From the NCBI GenBank assembly GCA_034509495.1, contig CM067508.1, forward strand, positions 20,036,783 through 20,100,782: a DNA stretch of 64,000 bases. The letters run 5' to 3'. Made by a program: the position numbers and the translations under genes. Source of the DNA: Acestrorhynchus altus. Its lineage: Eukaryota > Chordata > Actinopteri > Characiformes > Acestrorhynchidae. The notes beneath the pieces are model-generated. The model had not been told where the DNA came from. It searched no databases and saw only the letters and a program-made list of their open reading frames with translations. Below are positions 11,955-24,689 of this stretch, in pieces (position 1 is the first letter of the stretch; each line of letters opens with the position of its first letter).

Positions 11955-13345
11955 CAATGTTGTGGAATATTTTCATAGTTTTATTTACCAAAATATTTGA
12001 AAAGTATTTATAGGAGACACATGCAAGATATTATTTTTCAGGAGATCCTCTGAATTTACAGAGGTTAACACAATTTAAGTATTTGTCTGAACATGTTTTG
12101 ATCAAAAATGTACCCAATTTACCTTTATGAAGTTTTTTTTTTCATTCATAGGGTTTGACCTGAAAATGCAAGAACTTTATTTAGATTATTTATTAGTAAT
12201 GATTAGATTGACCAGGATATTCATAATAATAAGTACTTCAAAGTCCTTCTCTGGACTTTTATTCTGAAATTTGAACACTGTGAGCTAAGAAAAAGCAAAC
12301 AGCCCTTCCTTTTTTCCCCCTTTCCTCTATAACCCAATATCTGATCCAGTGGTTCTTAACCTTTTTCACTGTGTGACCCCCTTTTAGGCTCCAGTAAATT
12401 TCATGACCCCCCTACCCCCAGGAAAAAAACGGTATCAATAACTTGTAAAATATTCCAAGTACATCATATTTTCTCACTTTATTTTTTTTCTTGTGATGAT
12501 ACCCTTGAATCTGAAGCTTTGAGGCATGTGTCGAAAGAAAAAGCCCCTCGTCCACTAAATACACAAAGCACTTTCAGGTTTTGGCTAATGTCCACTATGT
12601 TATGAAGCTCAGAGTAATGAATCTTTTTTCGATACAGTTAGGAAAAAGGCTTCAGTGCTTCAGAAAGCCTCAGTTTGCCATCACTATTTTTTTCTGTCAT
12701 ATTGTTCCTGGAAGTGGGCGTTTTGCGTCCCCACTTCCAATTCTACCTTCTAAAAAATGCTCCATTTTAATCCAGCCTGGATGACATGCTGAGCCACAAT
12801 GCACATGCGCGACCCTGAATGAAGATTCAGATCGAAGAGTCGAGCAGAACGGTGAGTGAGTCAGTTTGATTCAGTGAAAAAAATGTTCTAAAAATGCTGT
12901 ATTTTAAGAGACAGTGGGTGTGACAAGCCATGTCCTTCATGCGAGACACTCCATCAAGACTGAGAAAGATACAGTGTGAAAAAGTTTAAATCTGCTTAAA
13001 TCTGATTCATCACTCATTTAGCTGACAAAACGTCTTAATTAGTGTCACATTCGCGACCCCCCTAGAAGTACATCGCCCCCAGGTTAAGAACCCCTGATCT
13101 CATCAATCGGAGTCTGCATGCAGGTTGAGTCTGTACACATGGACAGAGCAGTAAACATGCACGGAATTGCCTGCTGATAGACACATATTCACACATACAT
13201 CACACAACAATGAGGCCATGGTTGTGAGAGGGTGGGTCTTGTAGTTAGTTATAATATTTGTATCAGCTATCACTCTGACCCCGAGTTATGAAGCCTACAA
13301 AACGGCATGTAACTGCCCGACTCTTAAAAGCGGCTCAGACACTCA
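11955..13345 (+). repeat. unclassified dispersed repeat interrupted by a hAT element
   Basis: Left part 11,955-12,346 and right part 13,097-13,345 correspond to 3.6-4.3 kb and 0.6-0.76 kb. The hAT element at 12347-13096 sits between them. Confidence 0.65.
12347..13096. mobile_element. non-autonomous hAT element, 750 bp
   Basis: Begins CAGTGGTTCTTAACC and ends GGTTAAGAACCCCTG, inverted. It is flanked by ATCTGATC (12339-12346) and ATCTCATC (13097-13104), an 8-bp target duplication with one change. It has no transposase frame. A shortened inverted relative lies at 46,485-46,738. Confidence 0.88.
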
Positions 13346-13579
13346 CGCTGACTCGCTTTGCTGATGAGGAACAGTCTGAAATCATCTATCTCTCCACTAC
13401 ATAGTGAACTAAATAATCTATCCCTATATACCACACTACTACTGAGGGAATGGGGATCCGTTTCAGCCACAGCCTTACAGTGTTACTGTGAGTAAGTTCT
13501 GTTTTGGCAAGCTCCCCAAAGTTTAGCACTGAGCACGTTGACTATTTGACTATACATGATCATTTGCGGAACGAACGAA

Positions 13580-14240
13580 TGTGTGTGATTAACGTGTCAT
13601 TTCCCCAAGGGGGCGTAAATCTGCTTCTTTTCTAAAGGCTGGGCAGACCCGGGACAGTGACGTCATCACAAAGTTCCTCATGGATAACTACCCATCTAGC
13701 TCCCTCTACTGGTAGTGCCACACATGGCCTTCTGCGGTCGCCTGCAGCTTGTTCCTTCTCTTTGACGTCGGACTTTTGGGGATAAAAATGAGCGTGGATT
13801 TACAGCGCTTTTAAAGCGCATTTATAAAGCGAGTGTCCATTAAATAATGACATCATAGGTCAACGCGAGCGACTAATGGAAGAGGGCTGACCGTGACTGA
13901 TCAGTGCTCGGGCAGGCACTCAGCCCTGCGCTGCAGAGACGAGCCTCAGCCTGCCAACTCCTCAATTAGAGCGTTGAGCAATTGGGTGGTGGAGATAAAT
14001 GAGGAAGCATCGTTAGGCCGCCTGTGGAAAGAATGGGGAAAGGTCTTACCCTGTCGCGCTTTCTGGGCCACTCGGCCGGGAGCGCTCTTTAAACATATGA
14101 CGCACAAATAAACTGTATATACTGTCCACATGAAGTCGTCCGGGGTGGTCAGCACAGCTATGTCCTCTAGGAAAGAGGAGAATTGAGGTGATTTTATGTT
14201 GAATTGGCTGACAGCTATTTGCAATATCGGGTCGTTTAAT
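13580..14240. promoter_or_regulatory. CpG-rich non-repetitive island, possible enhancer or noncoding promoter
   Basis: Markedly richer in CG dinucleotides than its AT-rich surroundings. It contains a full CRE palindrome TGACGTCA at 13658-13665, TGACGTCGG near 13763, and homeobox-type CAATTAG near 13963. The short open frames on each strand match no known protein. Confidence 0.4.
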
Positions 14241-14352
14241 ATAACGTATTATTTCAATTTAGGCTTATTAATATTTATGTAGTTTAGCTAATAGAATTCA
14301 TGCCTTCTTGATGTTTTTAATATGCCAACAATTTAAATACCAGGTGGTCTTA

Positions 14353-14353
<1 letters not shown>

Positions 14354-14421
<68 letters not shown>
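14354..14421. repeat. (GT)n-(TA)n microsatellite
   Basis: A short GT run followed by about 28 TA units. Confidence 0.97.
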
Positions 14422-14424
<3 letters not shown>

Positions 14425-15059
14425 TACTAGTGTTCCTCTAAACAAATGTAAAGCGAAAAAGTTTTTGTTCGTATTTTATTTTATTTGGTCATATTTTATA
14501 TTTCATTACAGTGAAGGTGATATATTTCAAGTGATATATTTCAAGTATATAGAACTTTATTTCTCAAATTTTCAGAATTCAGGACCTCATAATGTGAACT
14601 TTAGGGGAATTTAGAAATATGTTTTAAGTAATATAAAAGCTGACCTGGAATAAAATATTTTACATTAATTTAATCATATTGAAAGTTATTTTACACTATC
14701 CACTACACTACTGTCACATTAATAACCCTTTTAGTATTATTTTGATTTTGTAAAATTTTACAGTGAAAAAGGAAAGCTCCATACAAATAGGGGATTTGAG
14801 TGCTCAGACCAATGTCTCAGACCTTAATTTGCATGTTCAGGTTATGGCTTGTTCACAATCATCCCCAAAGGCCAGGGGATGCAAATCCCAAAGCTTTATA
14901 AATGCCCAGATTCCCCTACCCTTGTCCAAAAAAAAAAACCAGTAGTAATGTGTTCTTCAAAACAGCTGCCTAGCTCTCTAAAATGAAAATGGAAAGATAG
15001 CAAAGCATTGTCCATTTAAGGTCAAGATCATGTCTTGAAGACCAACAAATTTTTCAGAG

Positions 15060-15260
15060 ACAGCTGCTTGTAGGATTGGTAGAAAAGGCAAAGTAGAACC
15101 ACTGCTTGAATGTTAAAGGCCTTTAGGAGGAGACCTTTAGCAGACTCAGGAGTTGTGATTCAGCAACACCTGCACAAATATGGCCTTAATGGAAGAGGCA
15201 TTAGAAGAAAACGTGTCTTGCTCTTCACCTGAAAATTACATGACACCATGTGTAAAATAG
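15060..15260 (+). mobile_element. Tc1-like transposase fragment
   Basis: CACAAATATGGCCTTAATGG, then AAGAGGCATTAGAAGAAAAC, matches the same Tc1 family as 11,080-11,560, in the same order. No open frame. Confidence 0.6.
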
Positions 15261-15269
15261 CTGAAGAAA

Positions 15270-16290
15270 TGGCTTCTACACATTACCAAAATGTACAAAA
15301 ACAAGAGATTTGAGAATCAAAACTTACGGTTTATTTTGCAATGTGTGAGAAGGATGGGGTAATAAGTTGGAAGTTAGAAGTATAGAAATATCATAGAATT
15401 ATGAATTCAGGGAGTCATTTTCACATTTTCTGCTTTAGGACTTTTTTACACATAGGGCATGTTCCATATCCAACACAAACTGATTCCAAAGAAATGAGAG
15501 ATTATGTCTGTTCAGTACAAAGCAGAGGCTCATTCTTTCCATTTCAGCCAGAGTAAAAGGGCCTAGCTGAGGTAATCACCCTTGTCTGATGAGTCATTTG
15601 TTGTTCTAATAAGTCACCATTCTCTTTATGATGAGAATTTGGAGTCATTTACCACATAAACTGAATACACTTTCATCAGTAGTTTCAGCTCTTTTGCTTC
15701 CCCCTTTATCAGGCAATGAAAAAAGAAAAAATCTGTCCCTGAAAATTCACCTCAAAGCAGTTGTAGTTTTTCAAAACTTCTCTCCATACTCAAGATATGT
15801 CATCAGAAGGGGGTTTCCTAGTACTTAAACCACAGACTCTTACTCTAGAGACAGGTTTGTAGGAGAGGAGTGGATTATGTGCAACAGGTGTAATAGTGCA
15901 GGTAAATTCCCTTAAATATTAAAGATGCCTCCTCAGAGGTTAAAGCTGAACAGCAAGAAAGGATGCCAGGGATTCCAGCATTGCAGTGGTATGTACTGAA
16001 AATGTATGATGAGTCTTATATCTGGCTCTGCTTTCAGATTAGGCCCCCAATGAGAATTATCAGCCTAACGTTTAGCTTTTTCACTGATACTCTACACCTG
16101 TAATTGAAACTCTGATGCGAAGCTTTTCTGCATTCACAAGTGACCCAAATACAGTTTTCTCACCAAATGCAATTTTATAGAAAATTTTAATCAATCAAAG
16201 TTAGCAAAGCACATAAATGGGCATAAAAGATGTAGAATAGAAAAGAAATGTTGCTTGCACTAAATAGAATATAACCTCTATCTGACATTT
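15270..16290. other. no gene seen
   Basis: AT-rich intergenic DNA without recognisable repeats or coding exons. Confidence 0.4.
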
Positions 16291-16298
16291 GTCTAAAC

Positions 16299-19001
16299 CA
16301 GGGGTTGGCATCCCACAGCTTCACGTGGTTTGGGGAAATAAATGATAGGTATTTAATTGAAGTGTATTTTATTTGTGTTAGTTCTTTTTTTATTCTAAAT
16401 TGGAAGATTATTGTGATCTTCAAATATTAAAATAAAATTACATTTTATTATTTTTCATTGTTCAAAATGTTTGGGGTTTATCTGCCAAAACGCAGCAGGT
16501 TTAAATCAACCTGATCTGGAGCTGGATCTGGAGCTGGCTTGCACAGCTGACAAAGACATGTGGGTGTCCGAATTCAAACTCTTGACAGAGGATCTTGAAG
16601 GTGTTGCCCGTCAGAAGACCACTCTTGTTCAAAATCACAAATGGAGTGATATTAAGAACCTTGCAGGACAAACTCATGTTTGAAACATGGAAGGCCATCC
16701 CCAACACCTACATAAACATGAAGAAATATGCATTTGAAGTCTGATCCACATATGTATGTGAGCAGCTGTTCTCCACCATGAACTGCATTAAAAATAAACC
16801 CCGCTCACAGACACAGCACTGTGTGGACACAATGGCTTAATCTTATTGGTCAAATCATCAGTTTGTGCTGGAAATGCATTACAGCCCGATTGGCATTTGT
16901 TAGTGTATCATGCAGTTTCTCAGTGCGCTTTTGATTAGGAAGAGTTTGGCTTTCTTCCACAGTCTCTGGTATCTCATTTCATTTGTCCAGTACTTTCTGG
17001 CTGAGACCAGGGGTTCTCAACCTTTTCTACCTCAAGAGTGGAAAAGGGTGTGAGTGGAAGAGAGTGTTTCTCAGCCCATGATACATGGATGCATTATAAA
17101 AAAAGAAAAGTCAGGTGAACTCCAGGATCCTCAAGGTCTGGCCAGTAATCTCAAAACAAATAAATGTTGTTACCATACGACCATTAGTCTTAATGTTCTT
17201 TGAACATTAGTTCTCAAGATGTACAACTAAGGTGAATGGCAGTTATCCTTACATTTTCATAATTAGCTGCTGATCAATATAAAGCATTATTGTTCATATA
17301 CACAGTGTTTTTACATGTTCCCTCCTATAGGCCTTTTCCTCCAAAGTGGATTGGCTTCTGGTTTGCAAACCTTATTTTGAATTATTTTGAACGCATTTCA
17401 ACCAAATAAAATAGTTTCCAAAACCTATAACGTTTGTTTGCAGAGGAACCAAAAATCAGTAGGTTTTTTGGTTTTTCAGGTGTGGTCGTTCCCAAGCCGT
17501 TCCATGAGGAAACACTTGATCAATTTCCAATATACTCACAAAGGTGTATGGTTTTTAGTCTGAGCTGAAAACATGTAAAGATGTGGTAAAGAGATGTTTA
17601 ACATCAATGGACACATCAGGTTTAAGAAAGCCCTCTTCCTTTCTTCTCAACACCCTCACTTACCTGTAAATTGAGAAGATCTACAAGATCCTGAGTCCAT
17701 ATTTCTAACACTTAGGGTTGTATTTTTGCTTATAATGACTAAAAAATTCATTTCCACTGCCTGTACCAGTTTGTATATAATAGCTCTTGTAATATAATTC
17801 TTGTATATGATATAATTATTCTATGCAATATACTTCTTTTATACTGTATATATGTACAGTGTAGCCATATGCATATTACCAGCTCTTTACTATTCTACTC
17901 TTTTTTTATCATTGTATTTTATTGTACTTTTTATCTCAGTGTAATAATTGTAAACAGTACAAGTATTGTAAATAGTCTGTTTGCTTTTTACTTGTTATAC
18001 ATGTGTCTCATAACAACAGAGTTCATTTAAAATACACACAGACATACCAAAAGCCATGGGACAGGAACTAGTCATTATGTCCCATGATTTTGGCAATGTC
18101 TCCTGAAAGCTAAAGAATTGACCTAGAGCAGCAACTTGTGGGATGTGTGTGTGGGACTCCTGCTTTTGTCTGTTCACAAAAATTCAAACTCTTGACAGAA
18201 GATCTGTTGAAGATGTGTTGTGTTGAAGATGTTGCCTGTCAGACGGCCACTCTTGTTCAGAATCACAAATGGAGTGATACTGAGAACCTGAAGACCAGAC
18301 AAACTTGTGTTTGAAATTTGGAGTCATTTGGAGTCCTGTCGATCTTCGGATTCACATATAGAAGTGAGCAGCTGTTCTCCACCATGAACTGCGTTAATAA
18401 CAACCCCCACTCACAGACACAGCTGACAGTCCTGTAAAGGTGAAAATGACTTGATTTATAGATGCTCTGCGCAGAGGTTAAGAAGCAGAAGTCCCATTAA
18501 CCAGCTCAAATAAATATTTATGCAGATATTTTGCAAATATTTATTTTTCATTGTTTAGTGACATAGTGATTTTTTCCCAGTGTATTTTTGAAATTCAGGT
18601 CCAGGCTCTGCTACACGCTCCGAAACTCCAAAGGCAATATAAAGATGATGGCTCACAGCATTCTTTTTGCTTTTGTTTGAAACATGGAAAATTTAAGTTC
18701 CTCTTTTTAATTCATTTGAAAGAGACTTTGCTTTTTTGTTATTATTTTTTCAAGAATTCAAAATGTTTCAAATATGTTTCAAAATTACATGAATAAAATA
18801 TGATTTTCTCTGTAGCACTTCATGGATTTCATAAGCAACACACTATAGTTCTTCATACACAGTGTAAAGGTAAGAAAAGGCTATATATACAGTGATATCT
18901 TCATTTTAGATGTATAAAAGTATTTGCGGCTCCCAGTATTTTATTTTCCATGGAAACCGGGTCCAAATGTATCTTTGGGTGTTAAAGGTTGCTGTCCCCT
19001 G
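16299..19001 (+). mobile_element. hAT-superfamily transposon relic, 2.7 kb, perfect target duplication
   Basis: Ends CAGGGGTTGGCATCC and, inverted, CAGGGGACAGCAACC. It is flanked on both sides by GTCTAAAC (16291-16298 and 19002-19009), a perfect 8-bp target duplication. Inside, 16,471-16,840 carries degraded transposase with a C-terminal CEQLFSTM-like stretch (around CAGCTGTTCTCCACCATGAA) and polar residues after it. The frame is broken. A second diverged copy of the same segment lies at 18,176-18,430. Confidence 0.88.
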
Positions 19002-19469
19002 GTCTAAACAGTTCATGCTTGTTCATGCACAACAGAGCTGCTCTCAACCATTTTCCTTTCTTCTCAGTATGCAGCTATGAATGTTGAGTGGCTCTAATCT
19101 GGACTGAAATGTATTTGGTCAGATTCTGTTATTATTGCCACACAGATAATATATCTGTGTCACATATGATAAAAAAGATCAGATTTGGACCTTTAGCATT
19201 CAGAAGCATCTAGTAAGTGAAGTGTCACACATCATGCTTACAGAATCACTTTAAGACTAACATCCCCCCCCCCTTTGCCTCGTGTTACCCAGAACTTATC
19301 TGTTGCAACTTTTCCTGTGTGTGTTTCCTGTCAGATATCTGTAATTGCTGGGATAGTAGTTGGAACTGAAGGGACTGTACGATAGGAAATGCCCAGGTAC
19401 TCTACAAAACAACATTGCTATTAAAACATCACATATGTAGAACATCTCACCCACACTTTACAGAGTGAG

Positions 19470-20060
19470 TCAAAAGTCACCCTTTTATTTCAGAAATGAG
19501 AGGGAAAATGTCATCTGTAATAATGGGGGTGGGGGCCTATCTTTACATTTTTTCTAACGGGAATTTAGAATATCAAAGAAGACCAGAATGGTCTCAGAAG
19601 TCGATTGGCACAATTGGATTTGCAATATCTCTTGTGCTTCAAACATTATTCAGAAATTGGACACACAAATTGGAAACACAGCTGATGCACAGCTACTTCA
19701 TGTGTGCAGTGTGCTGTCCCTGGTGCTGAACACAGAGCTGAAGGTGCAGGATCCAATTGTCATGAACTCACATGAGAATCTCTGGAGAAATGCTGTCCAA
19801 AGAATCCACGATGCAATACTGAAGGTGTTGTTGCTGCAGAAATTCTCAGCTTACACAATTTTTTTGAGATGACCCCAGAGATAAAAGTTGAGTGATGTGA
19901 GGTCGGGTAATCTGGGTGGACATTCCAAAGGTCCACGATGGCCAATCCAATGGACAGGGAATTTAATTTGTGCATTTCGTGCTGTTCACGTGTTTCAGAC
20001 TTCCAGACAGTCATTCATTTCAATGGATTTGTATCCAATTATTAAAAATAATCATTATGT
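19470..20060 (-). mobile_element. mariner/IS630-type transposase relic
   Basis: Minus-strand reading gives HWIGHRGPLECPPRLPDLTS followed by LNF and YLWGHLKK-like residues. These are a decayed form of the mariner signature around W-PPRSPDLTPLDFFLWG. Stops and frameshifts occur throughout. Confidence 0.65.
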
Positions 20061-20298
20061 TTATAAATGTGCATTAGCCCGGTTATTTTGAGCCTGTGAA
20101 AATGGAGGGACTGTATGACCATATAGGATTGATTAATGTGATAAAAGTCACACAAAGGCTGAGGAAAGGGATGAGTGGTTGTCGGTGCGGGAAATATTAT
20201 GTGTATAACTGTGTTTGACGTGCATCTGTGTGAACCTCCAGTTTTGCTTTGCTGCTGAACTCAGGTAGGAACAATCCCCTCTGTCTGCAGTGCCTGGT

Positions 20299-20300
20299 TT

Positions 20301-20392
<92 letters not shown>
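20299..20392. repeat. (TA)n-(GA)n compound microsatellite
   Basis: About 12 TA units followed by about 35 GA units with two CAGA interruptions. Confidence 0.97.
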
Positions 20393-20395
<3 letters not shown>

Positions 20396-20939
20396 CTACT
20401 TTAAGCTGTATGCTGTTAGCAACATGTAGCTCAAGCTACTGATACATGTCTTAAAAGAAAAAAAAAAGAAAAACTTTTTTGTTTACTGATGTTTAATCGA
20501 AAACAAAATTGACTATGACATTTGTGTACCATTACACCACTTCATTTCAAAGCCCTCATGGTGATTTACAGAGGCAATATCACAGCATAATACAAAAACT
20601 GCATCTGACTGTGTGTCTTGCATAAATGTTCAAAAAACTCACTAAATATTAATCTTCATAAATCTTCATAAGTAGCTTATTACACATTTTCAAGTCACCG
20701 GTTTAATGAAATCCTTCCAAATTTACAGCAGCACCCTGGGAAAAAAAAGGCAAATTATTGTTCAGGGTTGCAGAGCAAAACCAAACAAACAAACTGCAAT
20801 TGACCCTGATTACCAGATACCATCTGTTTGTTCTAAAGGAATGTTTTGGACTTGGAAAATTGGAGAATGGAATAGATTTCTTCACATGCATCAGAAGAGA
20901 CATTTGGGCCCCTCTCTTACACAAAGCCATAGAGTTCAG

Positions 20940-21115
20940 AAAGTTTTTCTCAACTACACTCGTAAAAATGAAGGTGCTACAAAAGGTTCCTTGAGCAGTG
21001 TGGTAGAAGTATCATGTTTGTTTACATAACGTAACCATTTAATACTTTTGTAAGAGATGTATGATGATGAAGAACTTTATAATAGTAAAGAATTTTTACA
21101 TCAAGAGAACCATTT
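20940..21115 (+). repeat. fish short repeat of 'AAGGTGCTACAAAAGGTTCC' type
   Basis: ACTCGTAAAAATGAAGGTGC then AAAAGGTTCCTTGAGC is a widespread fish non-autonomous DNA repeat start. The right part holds AAGAACTTTATAATAG and GAGAACCATTT. Confidence 0.5.
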
Positions 21116-21118
21116 AAA

Positions 21119-21487
21119 ACCCCTTCTAATGACATTCAACATGCATTCAGCTACTTTAAGTTGCACCCATTACTGATGCACACATGCTGCTTGCCTAGTG
21201 CCTCTAGAGAAGTACTGCCAATAAAATAGGACTCTCTGGAGTAGATAAACAAACATGAACCTATTGGCACCCTGCCTAATGCCTGGTGTGGACTAGTGGG
21301 GTATAAAGCACCCCATAATTGAGCTGTGGAGCAACAATGGTGCTCTATCCAATACTTTTGTTTGGGATTTGTTGGGGAGTTGGGGATGAGGTATGGTGAT
21401 GATTTTCTTAGCATCCTAATCTAGTCTAACTCTGCTCTTGTCACTAATTGCCATCAAGTTCTCACAGCAATGTTCCAAAATCTTGTT
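21119..21487 (+). mobile_element. non-autonomous DNA transposon, family M
   Basis: CTTCTAATGACATTC, ACTTTAAGTTGCACCCATTA, AGAGAAGTACTGCCAATA, GAGCTGTGGAGCAAC and TCTCACAGCAATGTTCC follow the family order. The right end is missing. Confidence 0.7.
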
Positions 21488-21979
21488 TTGCTATGAAATT
21501 GATCAAATAACATATTATTTTTAAGAGACTGGAAACCAACTTGACTGTCAAACAGAAAACATTTTCAGGGTTTGAAACTGGATGTCTTCACATTGTGGAG
21601 TAAATGTCATTGTGTGTATTTTCCTCTGTAAATATGAAACTACCTGAATGGGGAAGTGGTTGAAAATGAATAATTACACAAATTCTTCATCAGCTTGTTG
21701 AAAAGTGGAGAATGACTTTGTGGTTTCAATACTGTGTGCAAGCATTTAAGATAAAATTAGTAATATAAAGTTAAAACTGGGACACTGTAACTATTTGGGA
21801 CTAAATGACTATACTCTGCAGGTGGTGATGGTGTCATTTAATGCATGGCAGTGAATGTAAGCAAATAGACACTAGAGGGCGATGCTGGAACAGAAACTGT
21901 ATTGTTGGACAGTCAAGCCGTTTCTCTTCTCAGGTTAGATCTTTGCTCATACACAGATCAGCCATGACATTCAAATTTT

Positions 21980-22250
21980 TAAATTTTCTAAAATTCTAAA
22001 CATCTTCCTTGTCTCGTGCCACCAAAACAGATCTGACCTATCAAGGTATGGAGTCCACAAAAAGTTGAAGAACTTTTGGAGGTTCTTCAGTTTGAAACTA
22101 TGTGTGGACTTAAGGTGCTTCAAAAAAACTTCAAGAACTTCCAAGAACCATGTCCTTTTATTGAAGATTCCTTGAAGCACCTTAAGGGGTTCTTTCACGG
22201 GTTCAAACTGAAGAACTGCCAAACATTTCTCAAGAATCTTGCACTTTTAA
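21980..22250. repeat. long imperfect palindrome
   Basis: The left arm near 22,080-22,130 (GTTCTTCAGTTTGAA ... CTTAAGGTGCTTCAA) is mirrored by the right arm at 22,170-22,217 (TTGAAGCACCTTAAG ... TTCAAACTGAAGAAC). This predicts a hairpin with a loop of about 35 nt. Confidence 0.8.
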
Positions 22251-22308
22251 CAGTGTACGAGGTATCCTTGGTATCCAGCACCAACACTAGGAGCAGTTCC
22301 TTTGTAAG

Positions 22309-22700
22309 TTGAGAGATGAGAACTCTAATACCATTACTGAGCCTTGGACACCCATGACCTTGTCATCATTACATCTACTATGCTCATGCAGACAGGATAG
22401 AACTGTGTGTGCAAACTCTATAATGATGTGCAGTCGTTCATTATTGACACAACTCAACAACCAGCAGTGCACCACAGCATGCCACCAAGTCCATGCAAAT
22501 ATAAGGAGCCAAGGGATGTTGCTGCAGTGCCTCAAATTGGTCTTTATATTTTTAGGTTATTCAAATATTAGCATCCTGCCCCTGCCAACTGATCTGGCCC
22601 CTCATTTCAGAAGCCAAAAAAGGTGTACAATTTCTGCACATACAGTATATAGAATATCAATATTTCATAACAGAATACTGTGTATTGTATAAAATTTGGA
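22309..22700. other. no gene seen
   Basis: The 127-codon plus-strand frame here has no recognisable domain, and frames of similar length occur by chance in this window. Confidence 0.4.
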
Positions 22701-22734
22701 AAACCCTCAGTCAATTTATAGGTTGAACTAGTGC

Positions 22735-22950
22735 ATCTCCAAATAATAGAATATTGTGAAGACTTATTTGTGTTCATAATTTCATGTAAAAAAAGTAGTC
22801 AAATTTTATATTTTTATCTATAACGTGATTTATTTCAAGCCTTTTTTTGTTTTATTGTTGAACATCATGGCTAATAGCTCATGAAAATCTAAAATGTAGA
22901 CTCTCCAGCTTCTAGAATATTTAATTTCAAGTTTGAATAATTACTAATCA
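22735..22950 (+). mobile_element. Tc1-derived MITE-like repeat
   Basis: TGCATCTCCAAATAATAGAA, TTGTTGAACATCATGGC, GCTCATGAAAATCTAAAATG and a closing TTTGAATAATTACTAATCA follow the family layout seen at 41.5 and 63.6 kb. Confidence 0.6.
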
Positions 22951-22989
22951 GACAGAATGACAGTTTAATGTAATAGAAAATAATATATG

Positions 22990-23290
22990 TCAGTTTGATG
23001 CACTAGAACTCTTTTTCTAAGGGTGTCCGAAATTGGTTTAGCACTACATAGGACCATTTTTAACCTTTAGAATCAGAGGCCAAGTATTTGTAGTTTGACA
23101 AATTTTATTTGACAGAAAAACTAAAAACTAGTATAAAGGTATAAAAGTGTTTATAGGAGACAGTCACACATATTGTTATTTTCAGGAGATAATTATATAC
23201 ATTATTTATACAAATGCAACCCTGCTGATTGACTGATTATATTAACGTTGTACATGTAAATAAGTTTATATAAAACACTATTGTATATTT
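22990..23290 (+). repeat. fragment of the unclassified dispersed repeat
   Basis: GTGTTTATAGGAGACAGTCA and TATTTTCAGGAGAT correspond to 12,005-12,050. Confidence 0.5.
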
Positions 23291-23577
23291 CTAGACAGAT
23301 TGTGATTATTTACTGTATCTAATATATTGCATATATAATACATTGCTTTTTCAGTACTTTTTTCTCAAAATCTCTTAAATTAAGTAAATAAACCAAAATG
23401 TGCAGAAGAATGTCTCAGTAAAGGATGTGATTTATTTGCATTTATTTCACTGACAATGCTTAATTTCTTTAGGTTGCCAAATATCTACACTAGACTGTAT
23501 AAATGTACTCAACCGTTTGTGCAAAGTTTAAGAAATTGTGTACAATAAAAATTATGATTTAATATTTTTTTGCATTG

Positions 23578-23578
<1 letters not shown>

Positions 23579-23654
<76 letters not shown>

Positions 23655-23682
23655 TGTGTGCGTGTGTGTGTGTGTGTGTGTG
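23579..23682. repeat. (TG)n microsatellite
   Basis: About 50 TG units with GAG and GCG interruptions near the right end. Confidence 0.97.
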
Positions 23683-24239
23683 ATGGAGGTAAAGGGTGTG
23701 TGGAAAAGAGAAGCAGGAGTGTGTGGTTGTGCAGGTCAGGGTGCTGTGCTGAAACAGGTTGGCTGAGGTCTGACCGCTGCCTCCTCTCAGCTGCATCAGG
23801 TTATTTTAGCTCTCTTTTAATATCCTGACTGCAGCACCTGTGGCCTCTGCGGTTTCTCCCAGTGGAGGGGTTGTGTAATCACAAATACGCAGCTAAACCC
23901 AGTGAGGGTCTGGAAAAACACTGGTTTCATCTTGAGATTTCTTTGCTTAATAATTTCTCATTTTTTATAGATATTTTTCTAATAAATAATAATAAATAAT
24001 TATTGTTTAGAAACAATCATCCCTTTTCCTTCGTGTAATCTTTCTCACATCTTCCTGTTTTTATGGCCTAGTCAGAGTAAAGAAGACTTACAAGGAACCC
24101 TTTAACTATATTGAGAGATTGGGTGTATATAATAATCAAGCACATAAAACAGAATAAACATCTTATGGAAAATATTTTGTAAAACGTAATTAATATAAAT
24201 GCAATTTTAAAAATTAAGCTGGTACTAGTCTCTTACATT

Positions 24240-24680
24240 GAACAGAAGAAATATTTTCCCACTCCTCCATGCAGAATTCTGTGTTGCTATGTGATGCTTC
24301 ACCATCAGTCTTGATACAAACGGTTTTACAGTTTCCTCAAGCCCTCTCTGATACAATTAAGATTTCATAGTGGTTTTTATGATGGAGAGTTCTCCAGACC
24401 CCGCAGCCCTAAAGCAGCCCCAAACACTGACACTTCCACTTCCACTGACATTCAAAGTTCTTGTGTGTTTGGTTTGTGCCACACATGTATTTTGTTTTTG
24501 TTTTTTTCAAGGGTTTCCTCCTTGCACATCTCCCATGAAAATCAAACTTGTCTGGCATCTTTCTGATGGAGATGCTGCACTGTGCATCTCTTACAGGAGC
24601 TACCTGTAGGTTTAGTTAGGATTGTGGCAGACTTCTTTCCACATCTTGCAGTCTGCTCTTGGGCTGAACTTGCTAGGGTG
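24240..24680 (-). mobile_element. possible Tc1/mariner antisense relic
   Basis: CAGCCCCAAACACTGACACT and GGAGATGCTGCACTG resemble antisense transposase wording of fish Tc1-like elements. There is no diagnostic motif or end. Confidence 0.3.
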
Positions 24681-24689
24681 CCAAGTATA

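Noticed and set aside
16471..16683. 70-codon plus-strand frame as a domesticated gene
   Set aside because: It lies inside a hAT element with target duplication and the transposase frame breaks soon after.
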